Source: Plasmopara viticola (Eukaryota > Oomycota > Peronosporomycetes > Peronosporales > Peronosporaceae). Taken from it: a stretch of DNA of 64,000 nt. The translations under genes were made by a program, and so were the position numbers. Location of the stretch: assembly GCA_001695595.3 (NCBI GenBank), contig MBPM02000052.1:1-64000 (forward strand). The letters run 5' to 3'. The notes under the pieces were generated by a model that saw nothing but the letters and a program-made list of their open reading frames with translations, was not told the origin of the DNA and did not search any database. The first letter of the stretch is position 1. Every line of letters begins with the position of its first letter. Shown here piece by piece: positions 50,377 through 61,369 of this stretch.

Positions 50377-50932
50377 CCCACCAATGCCTTTTAAATTATT
50401 AAATAAGAACAACAGTTTTTTACGAGGGAAGTGTTATCCCGACCAAAAACACTACAGGCGAAATAGAGATCGTTGCTGATCGGATGCACAAGTAGAGTGT
50501 CAGAACATGATTGCGGCAGAGAGGACCGTTAAAATAAAAAGTCATAGGCTTGAGGACATTAAAGATTTTTTCTGTATGTAACGATGTTCCTGTTGTGGAA
50601 GAAGCCCGTCTAGCTCAGTCGGTAGAGCGCAAGACTCTTAATCTTGTGGTCGTGGGTTCGAGCCCCACGGTGGGCGCCCACCAATGCCTTTTAAATTATT
50701 AGGTAAGAACTACAGATTTTTTACGAGGGAAGTGTGAACCCGACCGAAACGAACTAGAAGGCAAAATAAAGATCGTTGCTGATCGTTGCAGATCGGATGC
50801 ACAAGTAGAGTGTCGGAACATGATTGCTACAGAGAGGACCGTTAAAATACAAAGTCATAGGCTTGAGGACATTAAAGATTGATCCTGCCTGTAACGATGT
50901 TCCTGTTGTGAAAGAAGCCCGTCTAGCTCAGT

Positions 50933-51192
50933 TGAAGGTAGTTATGTATTTAACCTTAACACAACCTATACCTTCTCGGCTTGGCTAGAATTTCTACATT
51001 TACATTTTTAGTCTGAAGGTTCTTTTTCATCTTGTTATCGTCCTTTTCTTGATCGGGGTCAGAAATATTTTGCTTGGGGCCGTCCACTCCCCAAGTCTGG
51101 TTGATTACGAAGTTTGTCCGATGTGGGGCTCGAACCCGCAACACACACCGTGAGGACTAGAAGCATAATCCACTAACCCACGCCACCGGGTC
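50933..51192 (-). mobile_element. tRNA-derived SINE, copy 1 (260 bp)
   Basis: On the minus strand it starts TGACCCGG and has a tRNA-like head of about 80 nt, with an A-box-like TGGCGTGGGTTAGTGG (51185-51170) and a perfect B box GGTTCGAGCC (51136-51127). The body of about 180 nt contains the stem CTTGGGG/CCCCAAG and ends ACTACCTTCA with no poly(A). The parent tRNA is unclear because the anticodon arm is decayed. The left stub holds tRNA nt 1-16 (50917-50932). The target duplication copies are 50916-50932 and 51193-51209. It shares private bases with copy 5 (for example GGCTAGAATT and GAGGACTAG on the plus strand), so the two are duplicates. Confidence 0.9.
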
Positions 51193-51193
51193 A

Positions 51194-51266
51194 GCCCGTC
51201 TAGCTCAGTCGGTAGAGCGCAAGACTCTTAATCTTGTGGTCGTGGGTTCAAGCCCCACGGTGGGCG
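51194..51266 (+). tRNA. tRNA-Lys variant: G57A, rebuilt beside SINE copy 1
   Basis: A57 is still a purine and the B box still fits GGTTCRA, so this copy may remain functional. Its native 5' flank is replaced by the SINE 5' end. Confidence 0.85.
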
Positions 51267-51495
51267 CCCACCAATGCCTTTTAAATTATTAGGTAAGAAC
51301 TACAGTTTTTTTACGAGGGAAGTGTGAACCCGACCGAAACGAACTAGAAGACCAAATAGAGATCGTTGCTGATCGGATGCACAAGTAGAGTGTCGGAACA
51401 TGATTGCGGAAGAGAGGACCGTTAAAATAAAAGTCATTGGCTTGAGGACATTAAAGATTGATACTGTATGTAACGATGTTCCTGTTGTGGAAGAA

Positions 51496-51567
51496 GCCCG
51501 TCTAGCTCAGTCGATAGAGCGCAAAACCCTTAATCTTGTGGTCGTGCGTTCGAGCCCACGGTGGGCG
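51496..51567 (+). pseudogene. tRNA-Lys variant: G19A, G30A, T33C, G52C plus 1-nt deletion
   Basis: Like 50304, with one C lost from the T-stem 3' strand (72 nt). Confidence 0.75.
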
Positions 51568-51793
51568 CCCACCAATGCCTTTTAAATTATTAAATAAGAA
51601 CAACAGTTTTTTACGAGGGAAGTGTTATCCGACCAAAAACACTACAGGCGAAATAGAGATCGTTGCTGATCGGATGCACAAGTAGAGTGTCGGAACATGA
51701 TTGCGGCAGAGAGGACCGTTAAAATACAAAGTCATAGGCTTGAGGACATTAAAGAGTGATGCTGTATGTAACGATGTTCCTGTTGTGGAAGAA

Positions 51794-51866
51794 GCCCGTC
51801 TCGCTCAGCCGGTAGAGCGCAAGACTCTTAATCGTGTGGTCGTGGGTTCGAGCCCCACGGTGGGCG
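51794..51866 (+). pseudogene. tRNA-Lys variant: A9C, T16C, T41G
   Basis: T41G breaks an anticodon-stem pair, and the A box reads TCGCTCAGCCGG. The same haplotype occurs at 57431, and with G69A at 55340 and 59229. Confidence 0.7.
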
Positions 51867-52089
51867 CCCACCAATGCCTTTTAAATTATTAAATAAGAAC
51901 TACAGTCTTTTTACGACGGAAGTGTTAGCCCGACCAAAAAAACTACAGGCGAAATGGAGATCTGATCGGATGCACAAGAAGAGTGTCGGAACATTATTGC
52001 GGCAGAGAGGATCGTTAAAATACAAAGTCATAGGCTTGAGTACATTAAAGATTGTTTCTGTATGTAACGATGTTCCTGTTGTGGAAGAA

Positions 52090-52161
52090 GCCCGTCTAGC
52101 TCAGTCGGTAGAGCGCAAGACTCTTAATCTTGTGGTCGTGGGTTCGAGCCCACGGTGGGCG
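52090..52161 (+). pseudogene. tRNA-Lys with 1-nt deletion in the T-stem (72 nt)
   Basis: Canonical except for one C missing from CCCC at positions 60-63. Its duplicate at 57727 is intact, so the deletion followed the duplication, or is a base-call error. Confidence 0.7.
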
Positions 52162-52404
52162 CCCACCAATGCCTTTTAAATTATTAGGTAAGAACTACAG
52201 TTTTTTACGAGGGAAGTGTTAGCTCGACCGAAAAAACTACAGGCGAAATGGAGATCGTTGCTGATTGGATGCACAAGTAGAGTGTCGGAACATGATTGCG
52301 GCAGAGAGGACCGTTAAAATACAAAGTCATAGGCTTGAGGACATTAAAAATTGATCCTGCATGTAACGATGTTCCTGTTGTGGAAGAAGCCCGTCTAGCT
52401 CAGT

Positions 52405-52664
52405 TGAAGGTTGTTATGTATTTAACCTTAACACAACCTATACCTTCTCGGCTTGGCTAGGATTTCTAATTTTACATTTTTAGTCTGAAGGTTCTTTTTC
52501 ATCTTGTTTTCGTCGTTTTCTTGATCGGGGTCAGAAATATTTCGCTTGGGGCCGTCCTCTCCCCAAGTCTGGTCGATTACGAAGTTTGTCCGATGTGGGG
52601 CTCGAATCCGCAACACACACCGTGAGGACCAGAAGGATAATCCACTAACCCACGCCACCGGGTC
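52405..52664 (-). mobile_element. tRNA-derived SINE, copy 2 (260 bp)
   Basis: Target duplication copies at 52388-52404 and 52665-52681; tRNA stub at 52389-52404. Shares private variants with copy 7 (TTTCTAATTTTAC and CTTGTTTTCG on the plus strand). The 3' end reads ACAACCTTCA. The rebuilt canonical tRNA starts at 52666. Confidence 0.9.
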
Positions 52665-52993
52665 AGCCCGTCTAGCTCAGTCGGTAGAGCGCAAGACTCT
52701 TAATCTTGTGGTCGTGGGTTCGAGCCCCACGGTGGGCGCCCACCAATGCCTTTAAAATTATTAGGTAAGAACTACAGTTTTTTACGAGGGAAGTGTGAAC
52801 CCGACCGAAACGAACTAGAAGGCATAATAAAGATCGTTGCTGATCGTTGCAGATCGGATGCACAAGTAGAGTGTCGGAACATGATTGCTACAGAGAGGAC
52901 CGTTAAAATACAAAGTCATAGGCTTGAGGACATTAAAGATTGATCCTGCCTGTAACGATGTTCCTGTTGTGAAAGAAGCCCGTCTAGCTCAGT

Positions 52994-53253
52994 TGAAGGT
53001 AGTTATGTATTTAACCTTAACACAACCTATACCTTCTCGGCTTGGCTAGGATTTCTACATTTACATTTTTAGTCTAAAGGTTCTTTTTCATCTTGTTATC
53101 GTCGTTTTCTTGATCGGGGTCAGAAATATTTCGCTTGGGGCCGTCCACTCCCCAAGTCTGGTGTATTACGAAGTTTGTCCGATGTGGGGCTCGAACCCGC
53201 AACACACACCGTGAGGACCAGAAGCATAATCCACTAACCCACGCCACCGGGTC
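52994..53253 (-). mobile_element. tRNA-derived SINE, copy 3 (260 bp)
   Basis: Target duplication copies at 52977-52993 and 53254-53270. Nearly identical to copy 4 in the next unit, which suggests a tandem duplication of a SINE-bearing unit. Intact A and B boxes. The rebuilt tRNA starts at 53255. Confidence 0.9.
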
Positions 53254-53573
53254 AGCCCGTCTAGCTCAGTCGGTAGAGCGCAAGACTCTTAATCTTGTGG
53301 TCGTGGGTTCGAGCCCCACGGTGGGCGCCCACCAATGCCTTTTAAATTATTAGGTAAGAACTACAGTTTTTTTACGAGGGAAGTGTGAACCCGACCGAAA
53401 CGAACTAGAAGACCAAATAGAGATCGTTGCAGATCGGATGCACAAGTAGAGTGTCGGAACATGATTGCTACAGAGAGGACCGTTAAAATACAAAGTCATA
53501 GGCTTGAGGACATTAAAGATTGATCCTGCCTGTAACGATGTTCCTGTTGTGAAAGAAGCCCGTCTAGCTCAGT

Positions 53574-53833
53574 TGAAGGTAGTTATGTATTTAACCTTAA
53601 CACAACCTATACCTTCTCGGCTTGGCTAGGATTTCTACATTTACATTTTTAGTCTAAAGGTTCTTTTTCATCTTGTTATCGTCGTTTTCTTGATCGGGGT
53701 CAGAAATATTTCGCTTGGGGCCGTCCACTCCCCAAGTCTGGTTGATTACGAAGTTTGTCCGATGTGGGGCTCGAACCCGCAACACACACCGTGAGGACCA
53801 GAAGCATAATCCACTAACCCACGCCACCGGGTC
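53574..53833 (-). mobile_element. tRNA-derived SINE, copy 4 (260 bp)
   Basis: Target duplication copies at 53557-53573 and 53834-53850. Duplicate of copy 3. The rebuilt tRNA starts at 53835. Confidence 0.9.
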
Positions 53834-54136
53834 AGCCCGTCTAGCTCAGTCGGTAGAGCGCAAGACTCTTAATCTTGTGGTCGTGGGTTCGAGCCCCACG
53901 GTGGGCGCCCACCAATGCCTTTTAAATTATTAGGTAAGAACTACAGTTTTTTTACGAGGGAAGTGTGAACCCGACCAAAACGAACTAGAAGACCAAATAG
54001 AGATCGTTGCTGATCGGATGCACAAGTAGAGTGTCGGAACATGATTGCGGCAGAGAGGACCGTTAAAATAAAAGTCATTGGCTTGAGGACATTAAAGACT
54101 GTTTCTGTATGTAACGATGTTCCTGTTGTGGAAGAA

Positions 54137-54209
54137 GCCCGTCTAGCTCAGTCGATAAAGCGCAAAACCCTTAATCTTGTGGTCGTGGGTTCGAGCCCCA
54201 CGGTGGGCG
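54137..54209 (+). pseudogene. tRNA-Lys variant: G19A, G22A, G30A, T33C
   Basis: Lost U33, a broken anticodon-stem pair and a broken D-stem pair. The same haplotype occurs at 55041, 58026 and 58930. Confidence 0.75.
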
Positions 54210-55040
54210 CCCACCAATGCCTTTTAAATTATTAAATAAGAACTACAGTTTTTTACGAGGGAAGTGTTATCCCGACCAAAAACACTACAGGCGAAATAGA
54301 GATCGTTGCTGATCGGATGCACAAGTAGAGTGTCGGAACATGATTGCGGCAGAGAGGACCGTTAAAATACAAAGTCATAGGCTTGAGGACATTAAAGATT
54401 GATGCTGTATGTAACGATGTTCCTGTTGTGGAAGAAGCCCGTCTAGCTCAGTCGGTAGAGCGCAAGACTCTTAATCTTGTGGTCGTGGGTTCGAGCCCCA
54501 CGGTGGGCGCCCACCAACGCCTTTTAATTTATTCGGTAAGAACTACAATTTTTTTACGAGGGAAGTGTGAGCCCGACCGAAACGAACTAGAAGGCGAAAT
54601 AGAGATCGTTGCTGTTCGGATGCACAAGTAGAGTGTCGGAACATGATTGCGGCAGAGAAGACCGATAAAATAAAAAGACATAGGCTTGAGGACATTAAAG
54701 ATTGATGCTGTATGTAACGATGTTCCTGTTGTTGAAGAAGCCCGTCTAGCTCAGTCGGTAGAGCGCAAGACTCTTAATCTTGTGGTCGTGGGTTCGAGCC
54801 CCACGGTGGGCGCCCACCAATGCCTTTTAAATCATTAGGTAAGAACTACAGTTTTTTACGAGGGAAGTGTGAACCCGACCGAAACGAACTAGAAGACCAA
54901 ATAGAGATCGTTGCTGATCGGATGCACAAGTAGAGTGTCGGAACATGATTGCGGCAGAGAGGACCGTTAAAATAAAAGTCATTGGCTTGAGGACATTAAA
55001 GACTGTTTCTGTATGTAACGATGTTCCTGTTGTGGAAGAA

Positions 55041-55113
55041 GCCCGTCTAGCTCAGTCGATAAAGCGCAAAACCCTTAATCTTGTGGTCGTGGGTTCGAGC
55101 CCCACGGTGGGCG
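55041..55113 (+). pseudogene. tRNA-Lys variant: G19A, G22A, G30A, T33C
   Basis: Identical in its variants to 54137, three units upstream. Confidence 0.75.
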
Positions 55114-55339
55114 CCCACCAATGCCTTTTAAATTATTAAATAAGAACTACAGTTTTTCTACGAGGGAAGGTGAACCCGACCAAAAAAACTACAGGCGAAA
55201 TGGAGATCGTTGCTGATCGGATGCACAAGTAGAGTGTCGGAACATGATTGCGGCAGAGAGGACCGTTAAAATACAAAGTCATAGGCTTGAGGACATAAAG
55301 AGTGATGCTGTATGTAACGATGTTCCTGTTGTGGAAGAA

Positions 55340-55412
55340 GCCCGTCTCGCTCAGCCGGTAGAGCGCAAGACTCTTAATCGTGTGGTCGTGGGTTCGAGCC
55401 CCACGGTAGGCG
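55340..55412 (+). pseudogene. tRNA-Lys variant: A9C, T16C, T41G, G69A
   Basis: The 51794 haplotype plus an acceptor-stem mismatch. Its duplicate is at 59229. Confidence 0.75.
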
Positions 55413-55635
55413 CCCACCAATGCCTTTTAAATTATTAAATAAGAACTACAGTCTTTTTACGACGGAAGTGTTAGCCCGACCAAAAAAACTACAGGCGAAA
55501 TGGAGATCTGATCGGATGCACAAGAAGAGTGTCGGAACATTATTGCGGCAGAGAGGATCGTTAAAATACAAAGTCATAGGCTTGAGGACATTAACGATTG
55601 ATCCTGCATGAAACGATGTTCCTGTTGTGGAAGAA

Positions 55636-55708
55636 GCCCGTCTAGCTCAGTCGGTAGAGCGCAAGACTCTTAATCTTGTGGTCGTGGATTCGAGCCCCAC
55701 GGTGGGCG
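55636..55708 (+). tRNA. tRNA-Lys variant: G53A
   Basis: Changes the last T-stem pair and the B box (GATTCGAGCC). Its duplicate at 59525 is canonical. Confidence 0.7.
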
Positions 55709-55936
55709 CCCACCAATGCCTTTTAAATTATTCGGTAAGAACTATATTTTTTACGAGGGAAGTGTGAACCCGACCGAAACGAACTAGAAGGCGAAATAGA
55801 GATCGTTGCTGATCGGATGCACAAGTAGAGTGTCGGAACATAATTGCGGCAGAGAGGACCGTTAAAATACAAAGTCATAGGCTTGAGGATATTAAAGATT
55901 GATGCTGTATGTAACGATGTTCCTGTTGTGGAAGAA

Positions 55937-56009
55937 GCCCGTCTAGCTCAGTCGGTAGAGCGCAAAACTCTTAATCTTGTGGTCGTGGGTTCGAGTTCCA
56001 TGGTGGGCG
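55937..56009 (+). pseudogene. tRNA-Lys variant: G30A, C60T, C61T, C65T
   Basis: T-arm changes leave G-T wobbles, and the B box end is altered. The same haplotype occurs at 61599. Confidence 0.7.
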
Positions 56010-56567
56010 CCCACCAATGCCTTTTAAATTATTAGGTAAGAACTATAGTTTTTCCCGAGGAAAGTGTGAGCCCGACCGAAACAAACATGAAGGCGAAATA
56101 GAGATCGTTGCTGATCGGATGCACAAGTAGAGTGTCAGAACATGATTGCGGCAGAGAGGACCGTTAAAATAAAAAGTCATAGGCTTGAGGACATTAAAGA
56201 TTTTTTCTGTATGTAACGATGTTCCTGTTGTGGAAGAAGCCCGTCTAGCTCAGTCGGTAGAGCGCAAGACTCTTAATCTTGTGGTCGTGGGTTCGAGCCC
56301 CACGGTGGGCGCCCACCAATGCCTTTTAAATTATTAGGTAAGAACTACAGTTTTTTTACGAGGGAAGTGTGAACCCGACCGAAACGAACTAGAAGGCAAA
56401 ATAAAGATCGTTGCTGATCGTTGCAGATCGGATGCACAAGTAGAGTGTCGGAACATGATTGCTACAGAGAGGACCGTTAAAATACAAAGTCATAGGCTTG
56501 AGGACATTAAAGATTGATCCTGCCTGTAACGATGTTCCTGTTGTAAAAGAAGCCCGTCTAGCTCAGT

Positions 56568-56827
56568 TGAAGGTTGTTATGTATTTAACGTTAACACAAC
56601 CTATACCTTCTCGGCTTGGCTAGAATTTCTACATTTACATTTTTAGTCTGAAGGTTCTTTTTCATCTTGTTATCGTCCTTTTCTTGATCGGGGTCAGAAA
56701 TATTTTGCTTGGGGCCGTCCACTCCCCAAGTCTGGTTGATTACGAAGTTTGTCCGATGTGGGGCTCGAACCCGCAACACACACCGTGAGGACTAGAAGCA
56801 TAATCCACTAACCCACGCCACCGGGTC
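56568..56827 (-). mobile_element. tRNA-derived SINE, copy 5 (260 bp)
   Basis: Target duplication copies at 56551-56567 and 56828-56844. Part of a duplicated block with copy 1 at a constant offset of 5635 bp, including flanking tRNAs. It differs from copy 1 near the 3' end (GGTTGT rather than GGTAGT, and AACGTTAAC rather than AACCTTAAC on the plus strand). Confidence 0.9.
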
Positions 56828-56828
56828 A

Positions 56829-56901
56829 GCCCGTCTAGCTCAGTCGGTAGAGCGCAAGACTCTTAATCTTGTGGTCGTGGGTTCAAGCCCCACGGTGGGC
56901 G
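56829..56901 (+). tRNA. tRNA-Lys variant: G57A, rebuilt beside SINE copy 5
   Basis: Same single change as its duplicate at 51194, so the change predates the block duplication. Confidence 0.85.
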
Positions 56902-57130
56902 CCCACCAATGCCTTTTAAATTATTAGGTAAGAACTACAGTTTTTTTACGAGGGAAGTGTGAACCCGACCGAAACGAACTAGAAGACCAAATAGAGATCG
57001 TTGCTGATCGGATGCACAAGTAGAGTGTCGGAACATGATTGCGGAAGAGAGGACCGTTAAAATAAAAGTCATTGGCTTGAGGACATTAAAGATTGATACT
57101 GTATGTAACGATGTTCCTGTTGTGGAAGAA

Positions 57131-57203
57131 GCCCGTCTAGCTCAGTCGATAGAGCGCAAAACCCTTAATCTTGTGGTCGTGCGTTCGAGCCCCACGGTGG
57201 GCG
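57131..57203 (+). pseudogene. tRNA-Lys variant: G19A, G30A, T33C, G52C
   Basis: Duplicate of 51496 without its 1-nt deletion. The trailer palindrome is altered (GCGCCGACC). Confidence 0.75.
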
Positions 57204-57430
57204 CCGACCAATGCCTTTTAAATTATTAAATAAGAACAACAGTTTTTTACGAGGGAAGTGTTATCCCGACCAAAAACACTACAGGCGAAATAGAGATCGT
57301 TGCTGATCGGATGCACAAGTAGAGTGTCGGAACATGATTGCGGCAGAGAGGACCGTTAAAATACAAAGTCATAGGCTTGAGGACATTAAAGAGTGATGCT
57401 GTATGTAACGATGTTCCTGTTGTGGAAGAA

Positions 57431-57503
57431 GCCCGTCTCGCTCAGCCGGTAGAGCGCAAGACTCTTAATCGTGTGGTCGTGGGTTCGAGCCCCACGGTGG
57501 GCG
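57431..57503 (+). pseudogene. tRNA-Lys variant: A9C, T16C, T41G
   Basis: Duplicate of 51794. Confidence 0.7.
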
Positions 57504-58025
57504 CCCACCAATGCCTTTTAAATTATTAAATAAGAACTACAGTCTTTTTACGACGGAAGTGTTAGCCCGACCAAAAAAACTACAGGCGAAATGGAGATCT
57601 GATCGGATGCACAAGAAGAGTGTCGGAACATTATTGCGGCAGAGAGGATCGTTAAAATACAAAGTCATAGGCTTGAGTACATTAAAGATTGTTTCTGTAT
57701 GTAACGATGTTCCTGTTGTGGAAGAAGCCCGTCTAGCTCAGTCGGTAGAGCGCAAGACTCTTAATCTTGTGGTCGTGGGTTCGAGCCCCACGGTGGGCGC
57801 CCACCAATGCCTTTTAAATTATTAGGTAAGAACTACAGTTTTTTACGAGGGAAGTGTTAGCCCGACCGAAAAAACTACAGGCGAAATGGAGATCGTTGCT
57901 GATTGGATGCACAAGTAGAGTGTCGGAACATGATTGCGGCAGAGAGGACCGTTAAAATAAAAGTCATTGGCTTGAGGACATTAAAGACTGTTTCTGTATG
58001 TAACGATGTTCCTGTTGTGGAAGAA

Positions 58026-58098
58026 GCCCGTCTAGCTCAGTCGATAAAGCGCAAAACCCTTAATCTTGTGGTCGTGGGTTCGAGCCCCACGGTGGGCG
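58026..58098 (+). pseudogene. tRNA-Lys variant: G19A, G22A, G30A, T33C
   Basis: Duplicate of 54137 at an offset of 3889 bp. Confidence 0.75.
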
Positions 58099-58325
58099 CC
58101 CACCAATGCCTTTTAAATTATTAAATAAGAACTACAGTTTTTTACGAGGGAAGTGTTATCCCGACCAAAAACACTACAGGCGAAATAGAGATCGTTGCTG
58201 ATCGGATGCACAAGTAGAGTGTCGGAACATGATTGCGGCAGAGAGGACCGTTAAAATACAAAGTCATAGGCTTGAGGACATTAAAGATTGATGCTGTATG
58301 TAACGATGTTCCTGTTGTGGAAGAA

Positions 58326-58398
58326 ACCCGTCTAGCTCAGTCGGTAGAGCGCAAGACTCTTAATCTTGTGGTCGTGGGTTCGAGCCCCACGGTGGGCG
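58326..58398 (+). tRNA. tRNA-Lys variant: G1A
   Basis: The first acceptor pair is A1/C72. Otherwise canonical. Its duplicate at 54437 has G1, so the change arose after duplication. Confidence 0.75.
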
Positions 58399-58929
58399 CC
58401 CACCAACGCCTTTTAATTTATTCGGTAAGAACTACAATTTTTTTACGAGGGAAGTGTGAGCCCTACCGAAACGAACTAGAAGGCGAAATAGAGATCGTTG
58501 CTGTTCGGATGCACAAGTAGAGTGTCGGAACATGATTGCGGCAGAGAAGACCGATAAAATAAAAAGACATAGGCTTGAGGACATTAAAGATTGATGCTGT
58601 ATGTAACGATGTTCCTGTTGTTGAAGAAGCCCGTCTAGCTCAGTCGGTAGAGCGCAAGACTCTTAATCTTGTGGTCGTGGGTTCGAGCCCCACGGTGGGC
58701 GCCCACCAATGCCTTTTAAATCATCAGGTAAGAACTACAGTTTTTTACGAGGGAAGTGTGAACCCGACCGAAACGAACTAGAAGACCAAATAGAGATCGT
58801 TGCTGATCGGATGCACAAGTAGAGTGTCGGAACATGATTGCGGCAGAGAGGACCGTTAAAATAAAAGTCATTGGCTTGAGGACATTAAAGACTGTTTCTG
58901 TATGTAACGATGTTCCTGTTGTGGAAGAA

Positions 58930-59002
58930 GCCCGTCTAGCTCAGTCGATAAAGCGCAAAACCCTTAATCTTGTGGTCGTGGGTTCGAGCCCCACGGTGGG
59001 CG
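58930..59002 (+). pseudogene. tRNA-Lys variant: G19A, G22A, G30A, T33C
   Basis: Duplicate of 55041 at an offset of 3889 bp. Confidence 0.75.
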
Positions 59003-59228
59003 CCCACCAATGCCTTTTAAATTATTAAATAAGAACTACAGTTTTTTACGAGGGAAGTGTTATCCCGACCAAAAACACTACAGGCGAAATAGAGATCGTT
59101 GCTGATCGGATGCACAAGTAGAGTGTCGGAACATGATTGCGGCAGAGAGGACCGTTAAAATACAAAGTCATAGGCTTGAGGACATAAAGAGTGATGCTGT
59201 ATGTAACGATGTTCCTGTTGTGGAAGAA

Positions 59229-59301
59229 GCCCGTCTCGCTCAGCCGGTAGAGCGCAAGACTCTTAATCGTGTGGTCGTGGGTTCGAGCCCCACGGTAGGC
59301 G
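59229..59301 (+). pseudogene. tRNA-Lys variant: A9C, T16C, T41G, G69A
   Basis: Duplicate of 55340. The spacer before it (about 59040-59100) differs from that of the sister, which looks like a local conversion patch. Confidence 0.75.
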
Positions 59302-59827
59302 CCCACCAATGCCTTTTAAATTATTAAATAAGAACTACAGTCTTTTTACGACGGAAGTGTTAGCCCGACCAAAAAAACTACAGGCGAAATGGAGATCTGA
59401 TCGGATGCACAAGAAGAGTGTCGGAACATTATTGCGGCAGAGAGGATCGTTAAAATACAAAGTCATAGGCTTGAGGACATTAACGATTGATCCTGCATGA
59501 AACGATGTTCCTGTTGTGGAAGAAGCCCGTCTAGCTCAGTCGGTAGAGCGCAAGACTCTTAATCTTGTGGTCGTGGGTTCGAGCCCCACGGTGGGCGCCC
59601 ACCAATGCCTTTTAAATTATTCGGTAAGAACTACAGTTTTTCTACGAGGGAAGTGTGAGCCCGACCGAAACGAACTAGAAGGCGAAATAGAGATCGTTGC
59701 TGATCGGATGCACAAGTAGAGTGTCGGAACATGATTGCGGCAGAGAGGACCGTTACAATAAAAAGGCATAGGCTTGCGGACATTAAAGATTGATGCTGTT
59801 TGTAAAGATGTTCCTGTTGTGGAAGAA

Positions 59828-59900
59828 GCTCGTCTAGCTCAGTCGATAGAGCGCAAGACTCTTAATCTTGTGGTCGTGGGTTCGAGCCCCACGGTGGGCG
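59828..59900 (+). tRNA. tRNA-Lys variant: C3T, G19A
   Basis: T3 can still wobble-pair with G70, but G19 is lost. The same haplotype occurs at 63686. The following spacer carries the AAGTTGAAAGGTC leader type. Confidence 0.65.
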
Positions 59901-60146
59901 CCCACCAATGCCTTTTATTTTATTAGGTAAGAACTACAGTTTTTTTACGAGGGAAGTGTGAATCCGACCGAAACGAACTAGAAGGCGAAATAGAGATCGT
60001 TGCTGATCGGATGCACAAGTAGAGTGTCGGAACATGATTGCGGCAGAGAGGACCGTTAAGTTGAAAGGTCATAGGCTTGAGGACGTTAAAGATTGATGCT
60101 GTATGTAACGATGTTCCTGTTGTGGAAGAAGCCCGTCTAGCTCAGT

Positions 60147-60398
60147 CGAAAGTTGTCATGTATTTAATCTTAACACAACCTATACCTTCTCGGCTTGGCT
60201 AGGATTCCTACATTTACATTTTTAGTCTGAAGATTCTTTTTCGTCTTGTTATTGTCTTATTCTTGATCGGGGTCGGAAATATTTCGCTTGGGGCCGTCCT
60301 CTCCCCAAGTCTGGTTGATTACGAAGTTTGTCCGATGAGGGGCTCGATACACACCGTGAGGACCAGAAGCATAATCCACTAACCCACGCCACCGGGTC
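60147..60398 (-). mobile_element. tRNA-derived SINE, copy 6 (252 bp, B box lost)
   Basis: Target duplication copies at 60130-60146 and 60399-60415 (one mismatch); the tRNA stub is 60131-60146. The junction reads CAGTCGAAAG, so the duplication could extend to 19 bp. A deletion of about 9 bp in the head leaves GGCTCGATAC on the plus strand, destroying the B box. It is the most diverged copy, with changes throughout the body. Confidence 0.88.
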
Positions 60399-60399
60399 A

Positions 60400-60472
60400 G
60401 CCCGTCTTGCTCAGTCGGTAGAGCGCAAGACTCTTAATCTTGTGGTCGTGGGTTCGAGCCCCACGGTGGGCG
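60400..60472 (+). tRNA. tRNA-Lys variant: A9T, rebuilt beside SINE copy 6
   Basis: One change at the start of the D-arm/A box. The anticodon and T-arm are canonical. The variant base lies inside the target duplication and is absent from the left copy. Confidence 0.75.
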
Positions 60473-60690
60473 CCCACCAATTCCTTATAAATTATTAGGT
60501 AAGAGCTACGAGGGAAGGGTGAACCCGACCGAAACGAACTAGAAGGCGAAATAAAGATCGTTGCTGATCGGATGCACAAGAAGAGTGTCGGGACATGATT
60601 GCGGCAGAGAGGACCGTTAAAATACATAGTCATAGGCTTGAGGACATTAAAGATTGATCGGTATGTAACGATGTTCCTGTTGTGGAAGAA

Positions 60691-60763
60691 GCCCCTCTAG
60701 CTCAGTCGGTAGAGCGCAAGACTCATAATCTTGTGGTCGTGGGTTCGAGCCCCACGGTGGGCG
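60691..60763 (+). pseudogene. tRNA-Lys body with CAT anticodon: G5C, T35A
   Basis: The anticodon loop reads CTCATAA, so the anticodon is CAT (Met codon ATG) on a lysine tRNA body. G5C opens acceptor pair 5-68. U33 and the B box are intact. Most likely a decaying copy; if transcribed and charged with lysine it could misread AUG. Confidence 0.7.
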
Positions 60764-61296
60764 CCCACCAAAACCTTTTAAATTATTAGGTAAGAACTAC
60801 AGTTTTTTTACAAGGGAAGTGTGGACCCGACCGAAACGAACTAGAAAGGGGAAATAGAGATCGTTGCTGATTGGATGCACAAGTAGAGTGTCGGAAAATA
60901 ATTGCGGCAGAGAGACCGTTAAAATACAAAGTCATAGGCTTGAGGACATTAAAGATTATTTCTGTATGTATCGATGTTCCTGTTGTGGAAGAAGCCCGTC
61001 TAGCTCAGTCGGTAGAGCGCAAGACTCTTAATCTTGTGGTCGTGGGTTCGAGCCCCACGGTGGGCGCCCACCAATGCCTTTTAAATTATTCGGTAAGAAC
61101 TATATTTTTTTTACGAGGGAAGTGTGAACCCGACCGAAACGAACTAGAAGGCGAAATAGAGATCGTTGCTGATCGGATGCACAAGTAGATTGTCGGAACA
61201 TAATTGCGGCAGAGAGGACCGTTAAAATGCAAAGTCATAGGCTTGAGGACATTAACGACTGATCCTGCATGAAACGATGTTCCTGTTGTGGAAGAA

Positions 61297-61369
61297 GCCC
61301 GACTAGCTCAGTCGGTAGAGCGCAAGACTCTTAATCTTGTGGTCGTGGGTTCGAGCCCCACGGTGGGCG
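61297..61369 (+). tRNA. tRNA-Lys variant: T6A
   Basis: Acceptor stem A6/G67 mismatch, otherwise canonical. Confidence 0.7.
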
